NCBI GenBank assembly: GCA_012934845.2
Contig: WNNJ02001609.1
Coordinates: 1-64,000 of the forward strand
Reading direction: 5' to 3'
Origin: Pomphorhynchus laevis
Taxonomy: Eukaryota; Acanthocephala; Palaeacanthocephala; Echinorhynchida; Pomphorhynchidae
DNA: 64,000 nt
The position numbers and the translations under genes are program-made. Positions within the stretch are counted from its first letter, which is position 1. Each line of letters begins with the position of its first letter. Shown here one piece after another: positions 53,815 through 64,000 of the stretch. Below the pieces are notes generated by a model. That model made no database searches. It saw only the letters and a list, made by a program, of their open reading frames with translations, and had not been told where the DNA came from.

Positions 53815-54485
53815 TAGTGATTAACAATCGCTAGTAGTACGAACAACAGTCCAGATTTTTAAATCTTCAGTATATGCTAAAACAGGGTTCTTTAAACGCA
53901 GGAGCAAGTCATTAAGAAATACGATAAAAAGAACAGGGTTAATGACAGATCCTTGAGGTACACCGGAAAGCACCCAAGAGCTCTTTAAAAAAACACCACC
54001 AACTCTTACTTGGAATGACCGCAAAGATAATAAATTCTTAATCCGCTTAATGGTCTGAAAATGGAAACCATAGTGAGCAAGCAATGAAACAATACCGTCA
54101 TGAGGGGCACTGTCAAAAGCCTTAGAAAAGTCCAAAAATACGGTGTCGATAACATATCCAGAACTCAAAGCGTCCGTACAACTTTCACGAGCTGTTATTA
54201 AATTGATTAAACAAGAACGGCCCGGCATAAATCCGTGTTGTGAGTCCGAGAGAATACTGTTTTTCTTAAGATGGAGTCGAATATGCTTCGAGACTAGTTT
54301 TTCGAGAAGTTTGAAAAACACGTAAGTAAGAAAGGGCGAAAGTCTGACGAACTAAGAGGTGGATGCTTCTTGGGTATCAGGACTACAATGGCACGCATCC
54401 AAATATCAGGAATCCAGCAATGTTTGAGGCTGTGTCGAAAAATAGAAGTTAGATACTGACAGAGAGAACAAGCTAAAGCACGAAC
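53815..54485 (-). pseudogene. CR1-like LINE reverse-transcriptase fragment
   Basis: On the minus strand it reads IWMRAIVVLIPKKHPPLSSS, then FFKLLEKLVSKHIRLHL, QHGFMPGRSCLINLITARES, TVFLDFSKAFDSAPHDGIVS and SGVPQGSVINPVLFIVFLND. The catalytic box reads YTEDL instead of YADDL, so the enzyme is dead. One frame change lies near 54,325. It begins beside a (TA)n tract and ends about 20 bp from the virus fossil. It stands head to head with the CR1 copy at 55,146. Confidence 0.75.
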
Positions 54486-54488
54486 TAG

Positions 54489-54490
<2 letters not shown>

Positions 54491-54553
<63 letters not shown>
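54491..54553. repeat. (TA)n tract
   Basis: About 31 perfect TA units. It lies between the CR1 fragment and the repeat unit that follows. Confidence 0.95.
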
Positions 54554-54554
<1 letters not shown>

Positions 54555-55080
54555 GAAGAGTTGCTAGGTCACACGAGGTGACTTTCGCATTGAAAACCAG
54601 CTACAAAATCCTTCCTTCATGATATCCAATTCCATACACCCTGACTACTAACGGCGCCATTGCCACAACCGTTTTCGTTTCGCCCGCTTTTTGCCACATG
54701 TTGGTAGCCCCGGGCTCGTCAGAAGGCTGACTACCAACTCTTCGCCTTTTGAAATTTGACTTATTCGAGATTCAAGCTGTCGCTCTCCGTACTTGGCTAG
54801 CGCTCTTGACTGCTAGGCTTCGAATCCAGGATTACCAGATTTCACACAGTATATGAAACCTTCCATCATGATATCCAGAAACTGCATTGTCCGAGATGCT
54901 TCTCTGGCATGCTTATTATAGATTTTATCGTATGAGATCATGAAGATCGATTGAAATCGGGTCTGGTGATCCTTTGATGGATTCTTATTTATGTAATGAA
55001 GAGTTGCTAGGTCACACGAGGTGACTTTCGCATTGAAAACCAGCTACAAAATCCTTCCTTCATGATATCCAATTCCATAC

Positions 55081-55085
<5 letters not shown>
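54553..55085. repeat. 533-bp unit with 90-bp direct terminal repeats, between (TA)n tracts
   Basis: The segment 54,553-54,642 is repeated without visible change at 54,996-55,085 (starts atgaagagttgctaggtcac). The repeat period is 443 bp. The inner part has no frame. It contains gcttcgaatccaggatta at about 54,815, which resembles a Pol III B box, with tggctagcgc shortly before it, but the spacing is too short for a tRNA. It could be a SINE-like or other small tandem-repeat retroelement. I cannot decide. Confidence 0.6.

Positions 55086-55145
<60 letters not shown>
55086..55145. repeat. (TA)n tract
   Basis: About 30 TA units, bordering the CR1-like copy on the right. Confidence 0.95.
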
Positions 55146-55148
<3 letters not shown>

Positions 55149-56460
55149 TTTAACTAGCCATATAAGTAAAACTTTGGAGAGTATAGTTCACGAAAGGATA
55201 ATGAGTCACTTGTTTGAGTCCGGACAGATTTGCTCTCAACAGCATGGTTTCAGAAAAGGCAGATCATGTCTGACAAATCTATTGTGTTCTCGTGAGGCGT
55301 GGGTCGCAGAATATTCTCGAGGTAGCTCTATTGATGTTCTGTTTCTTGATTTTAGTAGAGCATTCGATCGCGTGCTCATTCTCAGTTGATACAAGCATTA
55401 TTCGATCATGGCATTTCCCGGATGCTTGTAGCATGGGTTGCTGATTTTCTGTCATCTAGGAGCTATATAGTACGGGTTGGTGATTGTTTTTCTTCTCCGA
55501 GTAGTGTGACTTCAGGGGTTCATCAGAGGAATGTGCTTGGCCCATTACTTTTTAACATTTTCATCAACTCTCTGCTGAGTAAACTGCGATGCTAATATCT
55601 TGCTTTCGAATATGACTTGAAAGTGTGGAGCACAATTAATTCTCCGACGGATGTAGAGTTTCTGCAATGTGATATTAATAGGATAGAAATTTGGAGTATG
55701 CATACAGGAATACTATTGAAAGTCTCTAAGTGTGTTCACCTTCGTTTCGGGTATAGTTCTGTACCTGCCCGATATACTATAGGATCTCAAATAATTAATT
55801 GTGTATCTCATGTACGAGACCTTGGTATCATAACTCATTCTTCCTTGAAGTCTGGAATGGACACTGAACGTAGATGCGCGTCTGCCAGAAGAATGCTGTA
55901 CTTGATAAAATCTGCTTCAAGTTTTGTGTCACCCACATGTTTTAGAATTCTATTAATGCACTTCTAAGACCACATATTGAGTTCGAGATACAAGCCAGTT
56001 TTCCAACGTCCAAAAAAGAGTTGAATGACTTAGAAAATATTCTTCGTCATGACAGCAAACTGTTTTCGAGTTATTCTCATATGAGTTATCGCGACATACT
56101 TAAAACATTTGGTATGATGACTGTGCACCAAAGACGGTACATCCTAGATATTTTAGTAATGTGGCATATCGCCAACGGTTCGGATGGATATCCTACTTAT
56201 TCGGTGGTTATCAACGATAAACGATGCCACAGAGGACATCCCCTGTTGTTGAGGATATCGTCCCGTGGTCGCAGTTCACGGTTGGATCGGTTGTATCATC
56301 GTTGTGCACTGCTTGGAATCGACTACCGTCGGAAATCGTGATGACCACAGACGTTAAGACATTCAAGACTGATCTCATAAATTGCACGATTAACGCCGGG
56401 AATAATAAAGATTACCCCTTTTATTGATATTTTTATGTTGATTTTGGTGTATATAATGAT
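55146..56460 (+). pseudogene. CR1-like LINE, reverse transcriptase and 3' part
   Basis: Plus-strand pieces: KTLESIVHERIMSHLFE, QHGFRKGRSCLTNLLCSREA, VLFLDFSRAFDRV, SRMLVAWVADFLSSRSYIVR, SVTSGVHQRNVLGPLLFNIF (GVPQG altered to GVHQR), EYDLKVWSTINS (YADD box altered), LKVSKCVHLRFG and a C-terminal RHDSKLFSSYSHMSYRDILK. Frame changes occur near 55,380, 55,600 and 55,970, and again near 56,300. The 3' end is gattttggtgtatataatga. The upstream part is lost at the (TA)n tract. Confidence 0.75.
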
Positions 56461-57254
56461 GTTTTCTTTATTTTTCACATTAGACTCCATCATCTCGTGC
56501 AAAGATATTAGTCCAAAATCATCTTTCGTTGTAAAAAAATTTTCTCCCGAAATGGATATAGAGGATTGGGATAGGTTCGAAAATAAATTTAATTGTAAAA
56601 AATTACCATATTCAAAGATCGTAAGGGCAAACAACCAACATAGCTCTTCTTACAGTGACAGTTGCCACAAAGGAAATACTATGTAATTTAAAGCATGATT
56701 GCTTTGACTACATGGAATTAAATTTTATTAGTAGAGAATCAGAGTTTGACTTGCACATATACCACAGTGCTACAATTGCCAGTAGTGCAGATATTGGTCG
56801 AGCACCTGCAGGTTTGAAACCAAATGTGTCCACTGTGCTGAATAGCACAATTCTACCGAGTGTCCAAAAATATTAAAGAAGTGTGCATATTGTGGGTCTG
56901 GGAAACATAAATCATATGATAAAAGATGCCCTGCCTTTTTGGCATACCACAATTGGGCATTTGCAACCACGTCCGATATTATAATATCACAGAAGCTACC
57001 ACCCATAAAATCCCAAGTCGCTACACCAACAACAGATAATTCAAACAACTCTGTTACCATAACACCAAAGCATATTGTGTCTATTTCAAGAAGGATTCCA
57101 ACCAGATTCAATCGCTAAAGAAACAAGTAGAATATCAAAAAAATATAATCATTAATCTAACTGAAGAATTTAAATCCAAACAAACAAAAGAAGATAATGT
57201 CATCAACACACTAAGACAGCAACTTAATGCTCAACAAATAATTATTCCAGAACT
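56461..57254 (+). pseudogene. LINE A ORF1 copy, broken
   Basis: It opens with SCKDISPKSSFVVKKFSPEM, DIEDWDRFENKFNCKK and, after a frame change near 56,640, FDYMELNFISRESEFDLHIY and a disrupted zinc knuckle ending CAYCGSGKHKSYDKRCPAFL. A polar tail follows. It is very similar to 10,013-10,600, with parts matching base for base. Its left edge joins the CR1 3' end and its right edge joins a second CR1 3' end, so it appears inserted between, or within, CR1 sequence. Confidence 0.7.
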
Positions 57255-57560
57255 CCAATATCGTAAACGGTTCGGATAGATATCCTACCCATTCAGTGGT
57301 TATCAACGATAGACGATGCAACAGAGGTCATCCTCTGTTGTTGAGGATATCGTATCATGGTTGCAGTTCACGGTTGGATCGGTTGTCTTATCATTGTGCA
57401 AATGCTTCGAATCGACTACTGTCGGAAATCGTGATGGCCACAGACGTTAAGACATTCAAGACTGCTCTCATAAATTGGACGATTAATGGCAGGAATAATG
57501 AAGATTACCACTTTCATTGATATTTTTTTTTGATTTTGGTGTATGTAATGATGTTTACTT
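57255..57560 (+). pseudogene. CR1-like LINE 3' end (second copy)
   Basis: It repeats 56,185-56,470, including the tail gattttggtgtat and aatgatgttt. The coding part matches the C-terminal stretch of the preceding CR1-like copy but is frameshifted. Frames crossing the following (TA)n tract are artefacts. Confidence 0.7.
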
Positions 57561-57597
57561 GTGATCGAGCAAAACGGCTTTATAGCCATTGCTTGCT

Positions 57598-57598
<1 letters not shown>

Positions 57599-57680
<82 letters not shown>
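57599..57680. repeat. (TA)n tract
   Basis: About 40 TA units. It is the third long (TA)n tract in 3.2 kb. Long tyrosine-isoleucine frames across it are not genes. Confidence 0.95.
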
Positions 57681-57682
<2 letters not shown>

Positions 57683-58030
57683 GTAATGCACGAATGTGCT
57701 GAGTAGACAACGGTCCAGGATTTCTTACGAAATACGGCATTTATACTAAATGGTGTTGCTTGATAGACTGGACTTCGATTCACGACTTTCAGTCACCATG
57801 TCACATATATATGTCACCATGTCACATATAGTATATATACTATATACTTATAGTATATATATACTTATAGTATATATATCTTATTATATATTATTAATAT
57901 CTCATATATCTGATCTTATTATATAATAAATAATAATGTAGAAGAAATTTATTAGGGCACTGCGTCTCTCGACTTGACCAAATGAAAGAAATTAAATAAA
58001 ACATTGTGCAACGACTTCATTTGAAATAAT
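57681..58030. other. No gene seen; short A+T repeats
   Basis: Small tandem repeats of atatgtcaccatgtcac (57,795-57,830) and tatagtatatatac (57,828-57,875) are present. No coding region or RNA gene is recognised. Confidence 0.4.
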
Positions 58031-58039
58031 ATCGATATT

Positions 58040-59525
58040 TAATAGCCCACCGCTTGTTCCCAACAGGCAAAAAGAAATTTAGCAAGTTTATCAAGTTAGG
58101 CGTAAACTTAACCCATCGATCTCCTTCAAAGATTTTTGCGCTAACACCGGGCACTCAAATACGTGGGATAAAGACTCACATCTATCACCACAGAAAACAC
58201 ACGAAACCACGTGTTTGGACGGATATGCGAGTGCGACAAAACTTGTCATGATATCCGTGTAAAGAAACCCTCCAAACGAGGAGGCATTTAGAAGCACACG
58301 GAGACTGCCAACTCGTTTGCGTATTAACTGGTGAAGCGTACAGTTGATGATCTAGCTTGCTAACCTTATCTATTAAGTCTTTTTTATTTTGAATATAATG
58401 TACCGTATCTTGGGCGCCGATCATATTTCGTAAATACTCCGTACATAACTCGACTTTAGATAAAACATAAACCGCAGTCGTCGAGCACTTTGGTGAGACG
58501 CCTACAACACGCTTAATGAATCTGCCTTTACATTTGTCGATCTGCGCAAAATTAGCCGTCGTGAGGTCTGCCCAAATTGCTGAAAGCGCGTACGACAAAA
58601 TCGGTAGAAGCATGACATGAAAATACTGAAGAGCACCACCAAAGGAAAGCTTACCTAAACATTTAACTCGCGAAGTGGCTATGACGATTTTCGCACATTT
58701 CTTTTCGATATGAAGCTTAAAAGACCACCTACTCGTCAATAGCATCCCTAAGTACGTGTATTGATTACTAAACTCTACCTTCCTGATGTTTAAACTAATC
58801 TCGTCATGTGAGCACAATCTGTCACCTTTACGAAACTTTACTACCTTTGTTTTATCGATATTCACTTCAATTAGATTATTTGAACAGTAGTTAGCTAGAG
58901 CAGTGGTTACGTTTTGAGCCAATTCCAGATCTTTTGTTAGAATAACTAAGTCGTCAGCGTAAAGAACCAAACTTGAAGTTTGACATTCGTTTCTCAGATG
59001 AGACGGTAAATCATGGATATAAACAGAGAAAATGATTGGGCTGAGCGGATCTCCCTGCATTACACCGCGGCTAGCAATTATTGTGTCTGATGAAGTAAGT
59101 CCGTCGAAGACATTTAATGAATTGGCATAGAGGATATTGCACAAGAGTTTCAGCATACGACCAGATATCCGGAAATCCATCGACAATTTACGGGTGAGTA
59201 TTTCTTGATTAACCGAATCAAAGGCTTTTTTAAAGTCAACAAAGATAGCATATAAATGACTCTTGCGTTCGAATTGTAATAACACTTGTTCACGAACTAC
59301 CTTAATTGCGTCCACCGTTGATCGGTGAGGTCGGAAACCAAATTGTTCTGGCGGCAACAGATAATCACGGTGTTTCGATAATCGATTGGTTATAAGAGTG
59401 GACAAAAATTTATAGGTATGATTTAGCAGGGCAATTCCACGGTAGGAGTTGGTATCACTTATATCCCCTTTACCCTTATACAGGATTTTTATTACAGCTT
59501 GCTTCAATGACACCGGCATTTGATA
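58040..59525 (-). pseudogene. LINE E reverse transcriptase with C-terminal zinc finger, 5'-truncated
   Basis: The frame 59,519 to about 58,300 is open: VIKILYKGKGDI, SYRGIALLNHTYKFLSTLIT, PEQFGFRPHRSTVDAIKVVR, IFVDFKKAFDSVNQEIL, ASRGVMQGDPLSPIIFSVYI and VLYADDLVIL. After a frame change near 58,297 it continues with MLLNASSFGGFLYTDIMTSF and a C..C......H....C finger (CVFCGDRCESLSHVFEC). The endonuclease is missing because the copy is cut at about 59,525. The clade is unclear, and it is not the LINE A/B or CR1-like group. The catalytic YADD is intact. Confidence 0.75.
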
Positions 59526-60265
59526 ACCGTATAGGACACAATAATAATAAACAATATAATAAATAATAATCTAAGAATTTATTATTACAAAAAACCTCTT
59601 TCGTCGCTGGCTGCGATGTTGCAAAACAGTTGCAAAATCAAATTAAACTGGTTGTAATTGGTCGGAGATATGAGCAACTTCTGTAGTGATTAATTTCGTT
59701 GCAAGAAATTACGGAAACGGCAAATACATGATTCACCTGGATTGTGGCATGAAGTTTTATTCTGACAATAATGGTAATACAGCCCATCTATTAAAACCAG
59801 CTTAATGACCTATCGTTTCTCCTTGTTCGTTTCATTACGCCATGTATTTGGTAGTTGAATCGCCGGAGTGTGTTTGTACTAATCATTAACCAACGATTGT
59901 TGCAGCATCCAACTAGATATGTAGTTCTCCCACATGGGCGTAGAAGGCAAATTTAACCGTTGCATCAATGATTGATAGATGGGGTATTGTTCACTCAAAA
60001 AAGACAACACTGTAGAAGGTCATATTTTGGTCTATGCCAAAATATTTTTTCAAGATAGCCCACCAACTACGATCGAGCTGCTTAAAGTTATTAATCGCCA
60101 TGTCTTCTCAGAAGACACTGAGACCGTAACCTATAATTGGCATTACATAATATCAAAATATATTTTCGCTGTTTCGAAATAAGAGGAAGCGAGAAGACGA
60201 ATGAACGAATTCTACTTAATATATTGAATATCTTGTTATCAATATGATCAGCGAATATCCATCGT
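59526..60265. other. No recognisable gene
   Basis: A 67-codon frame at 59,979-60,182 has ordinary composition but matches no family I know, so it is not called. The rest shows nothing. Confidence 0.35.
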
Positions 60266-60690
60266 GATGTCAGTGTTATACCAAGCTAGCAAAACTGAGT
60301 TGTAAATTCAATGGTTTTCGACCCATATACTAAACGATCATATCAACTTAGTCGTCCACCCTTACGAAACTTGACAATCTTTGTATTATCGCAACTAACC
60401 TAAATTAAATTATTGGAGCAGTATTCAAACAGCCGATTTATGCTTAATTGTACATCTTTAAGTTTATCAGAAAATATCACCAAGTCATCTGCGTACATTC
60501 TTCACAAGTAGTTCGTCAGGAAGATCGGATATAAAAATATTAAATAATAGAGGGCTTACAGTATCGCACTGTAGAACACACAGGGTTTGGTGAATTGCGT
60601 ATGCATTATGAATGTCATCAAAAATTACAATTTTAAAAGGGGAAAACATTTCCTTAATCACGTGATTAATATTATCTGTTTAATATTATA
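60266..60690 (-). pseudogene. LINE E reverse-transcriptase fragment (second copy, 3' part)
   Basis: On the minus strand it reads YADDLVIFSDKLKDVQLSIN, EYCSNNLI, then TKIVKFRKGGRLS, matching YADDLVIL...YCSNNLIEV...TKVVKFRKGDRL of the copy at 58,040-59,525. Frame changes and stops are present. Its 5' part lies at 61,130-61,590, with another LINE fragment between them. Confidence 0.65.
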
Positions 60691-60739
60691 ATATAATATT
60701 AATATTATATATAATATTATAAATACTATAATATTACAT

Positions 60740-61118
60740 AATTATTCCAATACATACCAAAGCCAAAAGGCTATTCAGGCAAAGTCCAAAAAATAAGAAA
60801 AGCAAATAGTCAATCAACGTAGCTAATTAGGGTATTCCAGTGGTAATATTAAATGGCGGCATTGTTCACGTATCCATTTCGTAGCATCGTGATTTAAACG
60901 TTCTCAAACTGGGGGCTGCAACGACTTCTTCAGGCAACGAATTCCACATGTTAATTCCTCTTCTTGAGAGTCTATACACTTTTGGTAATCTGCCAAATCC
61001 AAATTTATACAAGACTGCTATGTCCCCGCAACTGACCTACCCGCTTAGTGATTACATCGTTGGGATAACCCACCGCATCATTCGACATATGCCATAGACA
61101 TTACATCTAATATTATTT
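60740..61118 (-). pseudogene. 3' end of a CR1/Jockey-like LINE
   Basis: On the minus strand RLSRRGINMWNSLPEEVVAA is followed by PSLRTFKSRCYEMDT and PFNITTGIP, the usual C-terminus of such LINE proteins. A decayed 3' tail follows. It sits between two parts of a LINE E copy and so was probably inserted into it. Confidence 0.6.
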
Positions 61119-61129
61119 ACTTAATATTA

Positions 61130-61590
61130 TCATGTAAATTTAAAAATCTGTCTATTTTGTTTAATAAGAGATTACGACTAATCGATTCGAATTATTTTTC
61201 AAATCGACGAGCACTGCATACAGTGGTTTATTCCTATTTCTAACAAACATGACAGATTCTATGATGATTTTAAAAGCCGATGAAGTTGAAATATTAGGGC
61301 TAAAGCCGTGCTGCTCAATCGGCAAAAAGTATCTGACATACTCAGAAAGACGGTGGGTAATGATACTAGAATACATTTTATACAATTGGCAGAATCGAAA
61401 TTCCTCTATGAGAATTCATGTCATATGGGTCGTCATTTCCTTTGTAAAGTAATTTTAACTGTACTTTTTTCCAAATGCGCACAACTGGACCTTCATTATT
61501 TATCCGGTTAAATAACGACAAAATGTCGAAAATGTGAAATAATTGCGTAAATAATAATCTGACATATCGCAATAAGATGTAACTTTATAA
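61130..61590 (-). pseudogene. LINE E reverse-transcriptase fragment (second copy, 5' part)
   Basis: It reads VQLKLLYKGNDDPYDMNSHR and, after a frame change near 61,380, YKMYSSIITHRLSEYVRYFL, PIEQHGFSPNISTSSAFKII and LYAVLVDLKN. These match the first third of the LINE E reverse transcriptase. DLKN replaces DFKKAFD, so the catalytic aspartate region is damaged. Confidence 0.65.
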
Positions 61591-62392
61591 ATATAAATTA
61601 TAAACTTGCATATTTAATACATTCTTAACATTTAGCAAGTATCCAAGTATTAAATATTAGTTTATTTTTATAAAATGTCACAATTTAAAAATAGAAATAT
61701 ATAATTTTCAAACCTCAATAACGATGCTTTTGATAATCAAGGAGTTCATTAAGTTAATAAGGGCTATATTCATATACATCTTGTTAATCTCAAATGTATT
61801 AATAAGTATTTTAAGTTCAATATAATATTTTTAATATTAAGCTAATTTATTTTAACATTATATTTATAGTTGATCAGGGCATTTAAACATCGAGATGCAT
61901 AGAAAAAGAAAATTAAAAATAACACTTTAATTTAAATTAAATTAAAGTGTTATGTGACATTTAAAAAGGACTATTGAAATAGTCGAAAATTTGTGAAGAG
62001 TTTTATTTTTCTATTCATCTAAATGTTTTAGGGATCTAAACAATTGAAAAACACATCGAACGTATCATTGGACATTTATATTTCATAAACATTGGATTTT
62101 CGACAGCTTGGTGATTGTATTACTAAATCTTTCTGTCGCATTGTGGGATCTGCTACTAAGAACACCATCTTGGTACTACCAATGGCAGAAATCTAGCTTT
62201 TTTCGATTTGATCAAATACAGAACAAGATATTTTTATTCTCAACCAGTATCACTCCAATGCTTTGATGAGAACATGAACTGTAATCAATTCAATTGTTTC
62301 TACTTTATTTAATACACTCATTTCATATACTGTATTTGCAATGTGCTTTTCGGTACCGGAACAGCACAGTTGGCCCCAGTTAAAATAAGTTC
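61591..62392. other. A+T-rich DNA, no gene seen
   Basis: A perfect palindrome with aacactttaatttaaatt and its complement lies at 61,921-61,952. Nothing else is recognisable. Confidence 0.4.
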
Positions 62393-62577
62393 ATAATTAT
62401 TGGAGCTGGATCAAAGAAAACAAGAAATTATTTTAAATATTTCGCTAACTTCTGTTAGCATCTTCAGAAAATTACAATCTGAAGTTGTAATTATAATTTT
62501 CTGAAGATGCTACAGAGGTTAGCGAAATATCAAAAAATTTCCTCTTTTCTTTGATCCAATAATTATTTATAAATAAT
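62393..62577. repeat. Hairpin element (foldback MITE) of about 185 bp
   Basis: The left half (aattattggagctggatcaa ... tttcgctaacttctgttagc ... cttcagaaaattacaa) is the inverse of the right half (ttgtaattataattttctga ... gctacagaggttagcgaaat ... tttgatccaataattatt). Arms are about 80 bp with small mismatches. No coding capacity. Confidence 0.7.
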
Positions 62578-62814
62578 GGATCATTATCAACTATTTAAAA
62601 TAAGTTCATTCGAAATTAATTATTCATATATTAGAAAACTTTTTGTTCATTAGAATTTTCATTCCAATAATGATATTTTCCATCTTAACCCTTTCTTCAT
62701 TTTGTTTATTCCAAATTCGTTCCGATTATGATTTTTATCTTGACCCTATTAAAATAAGTTCGTGATTTGGGGTTATTTATTATATAAATAAAGTATGCTA
62801 TTATCAAAATAAAG
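62578..62814. other. No gene seen
   Basis: The motif aaaataagttc occurs at 62,380, 62,597 and 62,752, but no larger repeat unit is visible. Confidence 0.35.
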
Positions 62815-62965
62815 AACGCTGCTATGTTGGGTCGGGGAATAGGTACCAAAATCTGATAACATAGAAGTTCCTTCCGATGACCTCTAATCCTAATTCTGAT
62901 TCATCGTTTGTTATTAGTCAATTCATAAAAATTGATTTTTATTTTAAATCTGTATTATAAATTTT
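62815..62965 (+). mobile_element. Penelope-like element 3' end (solo)
   Basis: It matches 24,610-24,750 of the PLE: gctgctatgttg, then a gttcct..gatgacctctaat block, attctgat and ttattagtcaattcataaaa. It is diverged (about four-fifths identical by eye). No coding part is attached. Confidence 0.65.
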
Positions 62966-63079
62966 ATCGTTATTATTATATGTCGACTTCCAAGGGAGCT
63001 GAAACTCATAAGGAAACATCACGTCCAATAAAAAAACAAACAAAAAAACGAAAAAAATCGAGAATTCACGAGGTCAAGC

Positions 63080-63740
63080 TTTAGGCTTTCTTTGAATTGC
63101 GCAGCAGAACAGCTGTTGATCACACCAGGTTATAATCCATTCCATCGTTTACAGACGCGATCCATCACTGTCGTACAATTTGTTCGATTCTTTGAGCGAT
63201 GCTTCAAGCATAGCTCGTGTCCACGTAACATTGAGGATTCACGAAGACAGAACAGCTGCTTACACGGATGGTTAGGCACGCGCAGCGACATCCACACAAG
63301 TGTAAGATCTGTAATCAACAGATCGCATTAAATATATCTTATACCCAACGTCTCAAGTTGAACTGGATAAGGAATGGAGCGAGTTGCCGGAACCAAGTGC
63401 GTGGCTCTTCTCAAAATGTTGTCGAATTCACTCAATTCTGATTTCAGTTGAGGGTGTGTCGCGTGAGATGCATAGAGCATATGTGATTTTAAGAGACTCG
63501 AATATACAATGCGTAAAGCCTTTGGCTCGAGTCGTCTAACGTTTCGATGAAGAAATCCTAAAATTCTACGGCATTTTTCAATAATCACAGAAGAATGAAG
63601 ACGAGATTTTAAATTGGAGGAGATAACAACACCTAGATCAGTAAAGTGATTTACTGATTCGATAACTGTTGAGCTGAATTGATAAGAAGGAGAAGGTAAT
63701 CGGGATTGACCAATTCTCATGTCGACATTTACTAACATTG
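63080..63740 (-). pseudogene. CR1-like LINE C-terminal fragment
   Basis: On the minus strand SYQFSSTVIESVNHFTDLGV, VISSNLKSRLHSSVIIEKCR, RILGFLHRNVRRLEP and RIVYSSLLKSHMLYASH match the region after the YADD box of CR1-like elements. Beyond a frame change near 63,330 follow LRGHELCLKHRSKNRTNC and MDRVCKRWNGL. The reverse-transcriptase core is missing. Confidence 0.7.
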
Positions 63741-64000
63741 ATTACTAAGCCGTGTGATGAACACCAACTACTAACTTTATTAATTTAACTACTAACTTTA
63801 TTTAAGTACTAACTACTAACTATTTTTATTTAATTATTATTAAATAAAATTATTATTATTTAATAAATATTATTATTTATTTAACTACTAACTTTATTTA
63901 TTTAACTTTATTTAACTACTACCTTTATTATATAAATATTAATTGTATAAAATCTTATATATTATTAAATATTTTATTATTAACAATATTCATATGTGAT
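63741..64000. repeat. A+T-rich simple repeats at the window end
   Basis: Repeats of taactactaactttattta and its variants, mixed with attattatttaata runs. No gene is seen. Confidence 0.7.

Noticed and set aside
54785-54835. A tRNA gene or tRNA-derived SINE head
   Set aside because: A B-box-like sequence is present, but the A box is poor, the spacing too short, and no cloverleaf can be drawn.
57416-57783. Frames with long tyrosine-isoleucine runs
   Set aside because: They translate the (TA)n tract at 57,599-57,680.
59979-60182. A 67-codon frame of ordinary composition
   Set aside because: I could link it to no family and it has no conserved copy in the window. It is possible but not supported.
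1-64000. CRISPR arrays, bacterial operons or ribosome binding sites
   Set aside because: The retroelements and 5S genes show a eukaryotic nuclear genome. No regularly spaced short repeats of the CRISPR kind are seen.

Overview
The window is about two-thirds A+T and holds no intact host protein gene that I can support. It is a graveyard of retroelements and old RNA-virus copies from an invertebrate animal. The R1/I-like, CR1-like and L2-like LINEs, a Penelope-like element with a GIY-YIG domain, a Ty3/Gypsy element and toti-like virus fossils fit an arthropod best, but the species cannot be read from the sequence.

The underlying scaffold of the first half seems to be a decayed 5S rRNA gene array. 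On the minus strand, from 30,765 down to 16,350, I read: spacer; 5S gene 1 (nt 1-105 at 29,754-29,858, nt 106-119 at 25,582-25,595) split by a 4.1-kb LINE ('LINE A'); about 1.45 kb of spacer split by a 3.5-kb Penelope-like element with a 6-bp target duplication; then 5S gene 2 (about nt 1-60 at 20,582-20,640) joined to a second LINE A copy. At 1-227 on the plus strand a third LINE A tail runs into the same 5S position, followed by the same spacer. LINE A therefore looks like a retrotransposon that inserts at one site inside 5S rRNA genes, after nt 105. This is the most interesting signal here.

Layout: 1-880 LINE A tail, 5S end and spacer; 1.6-2.2 kb PLE end and toti-like fossil; 3.2-7.1 kb 'LINE B' (minus); 7.7-11.4 kb ORF1 fragments and an unknown small reading frame; 11.5-14.4 kb toti-like capsid fossil inside LINE A; 14.4-20.6 kb LINE A copies; 20.6-30.8 kb the 5S/PLE/LINE A block; 30.8-35.3 kb tandem repeat with a hammerhead-like motif, an 876-bp palindrome, a rearranged duplication, a FLYWCH zinc-finger fragment and a TIR element; 35.4-38.8 kb 'LINE C'; 38.9-45.3 kb Gypsy copies and PLE ends; 45.7-49.6 kb LINE B (plus); 50.0-53.8 kb toti-like fossil with capsid and polymerase parts; 53.8-64 kb CR1-like LINEs, another LINE ('LINE E'), (TA)n tracts and A+T-rich DNA.

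The genes do not form a pathway. They interact as mobile elements: LINEs in 5S genes, elements nested in one another, and virus copies joined to LINE sequence. Three separate toti-like fossils among mixed-orientation retroelements suggest a piRNA-cluster-like locus, which is inference only.
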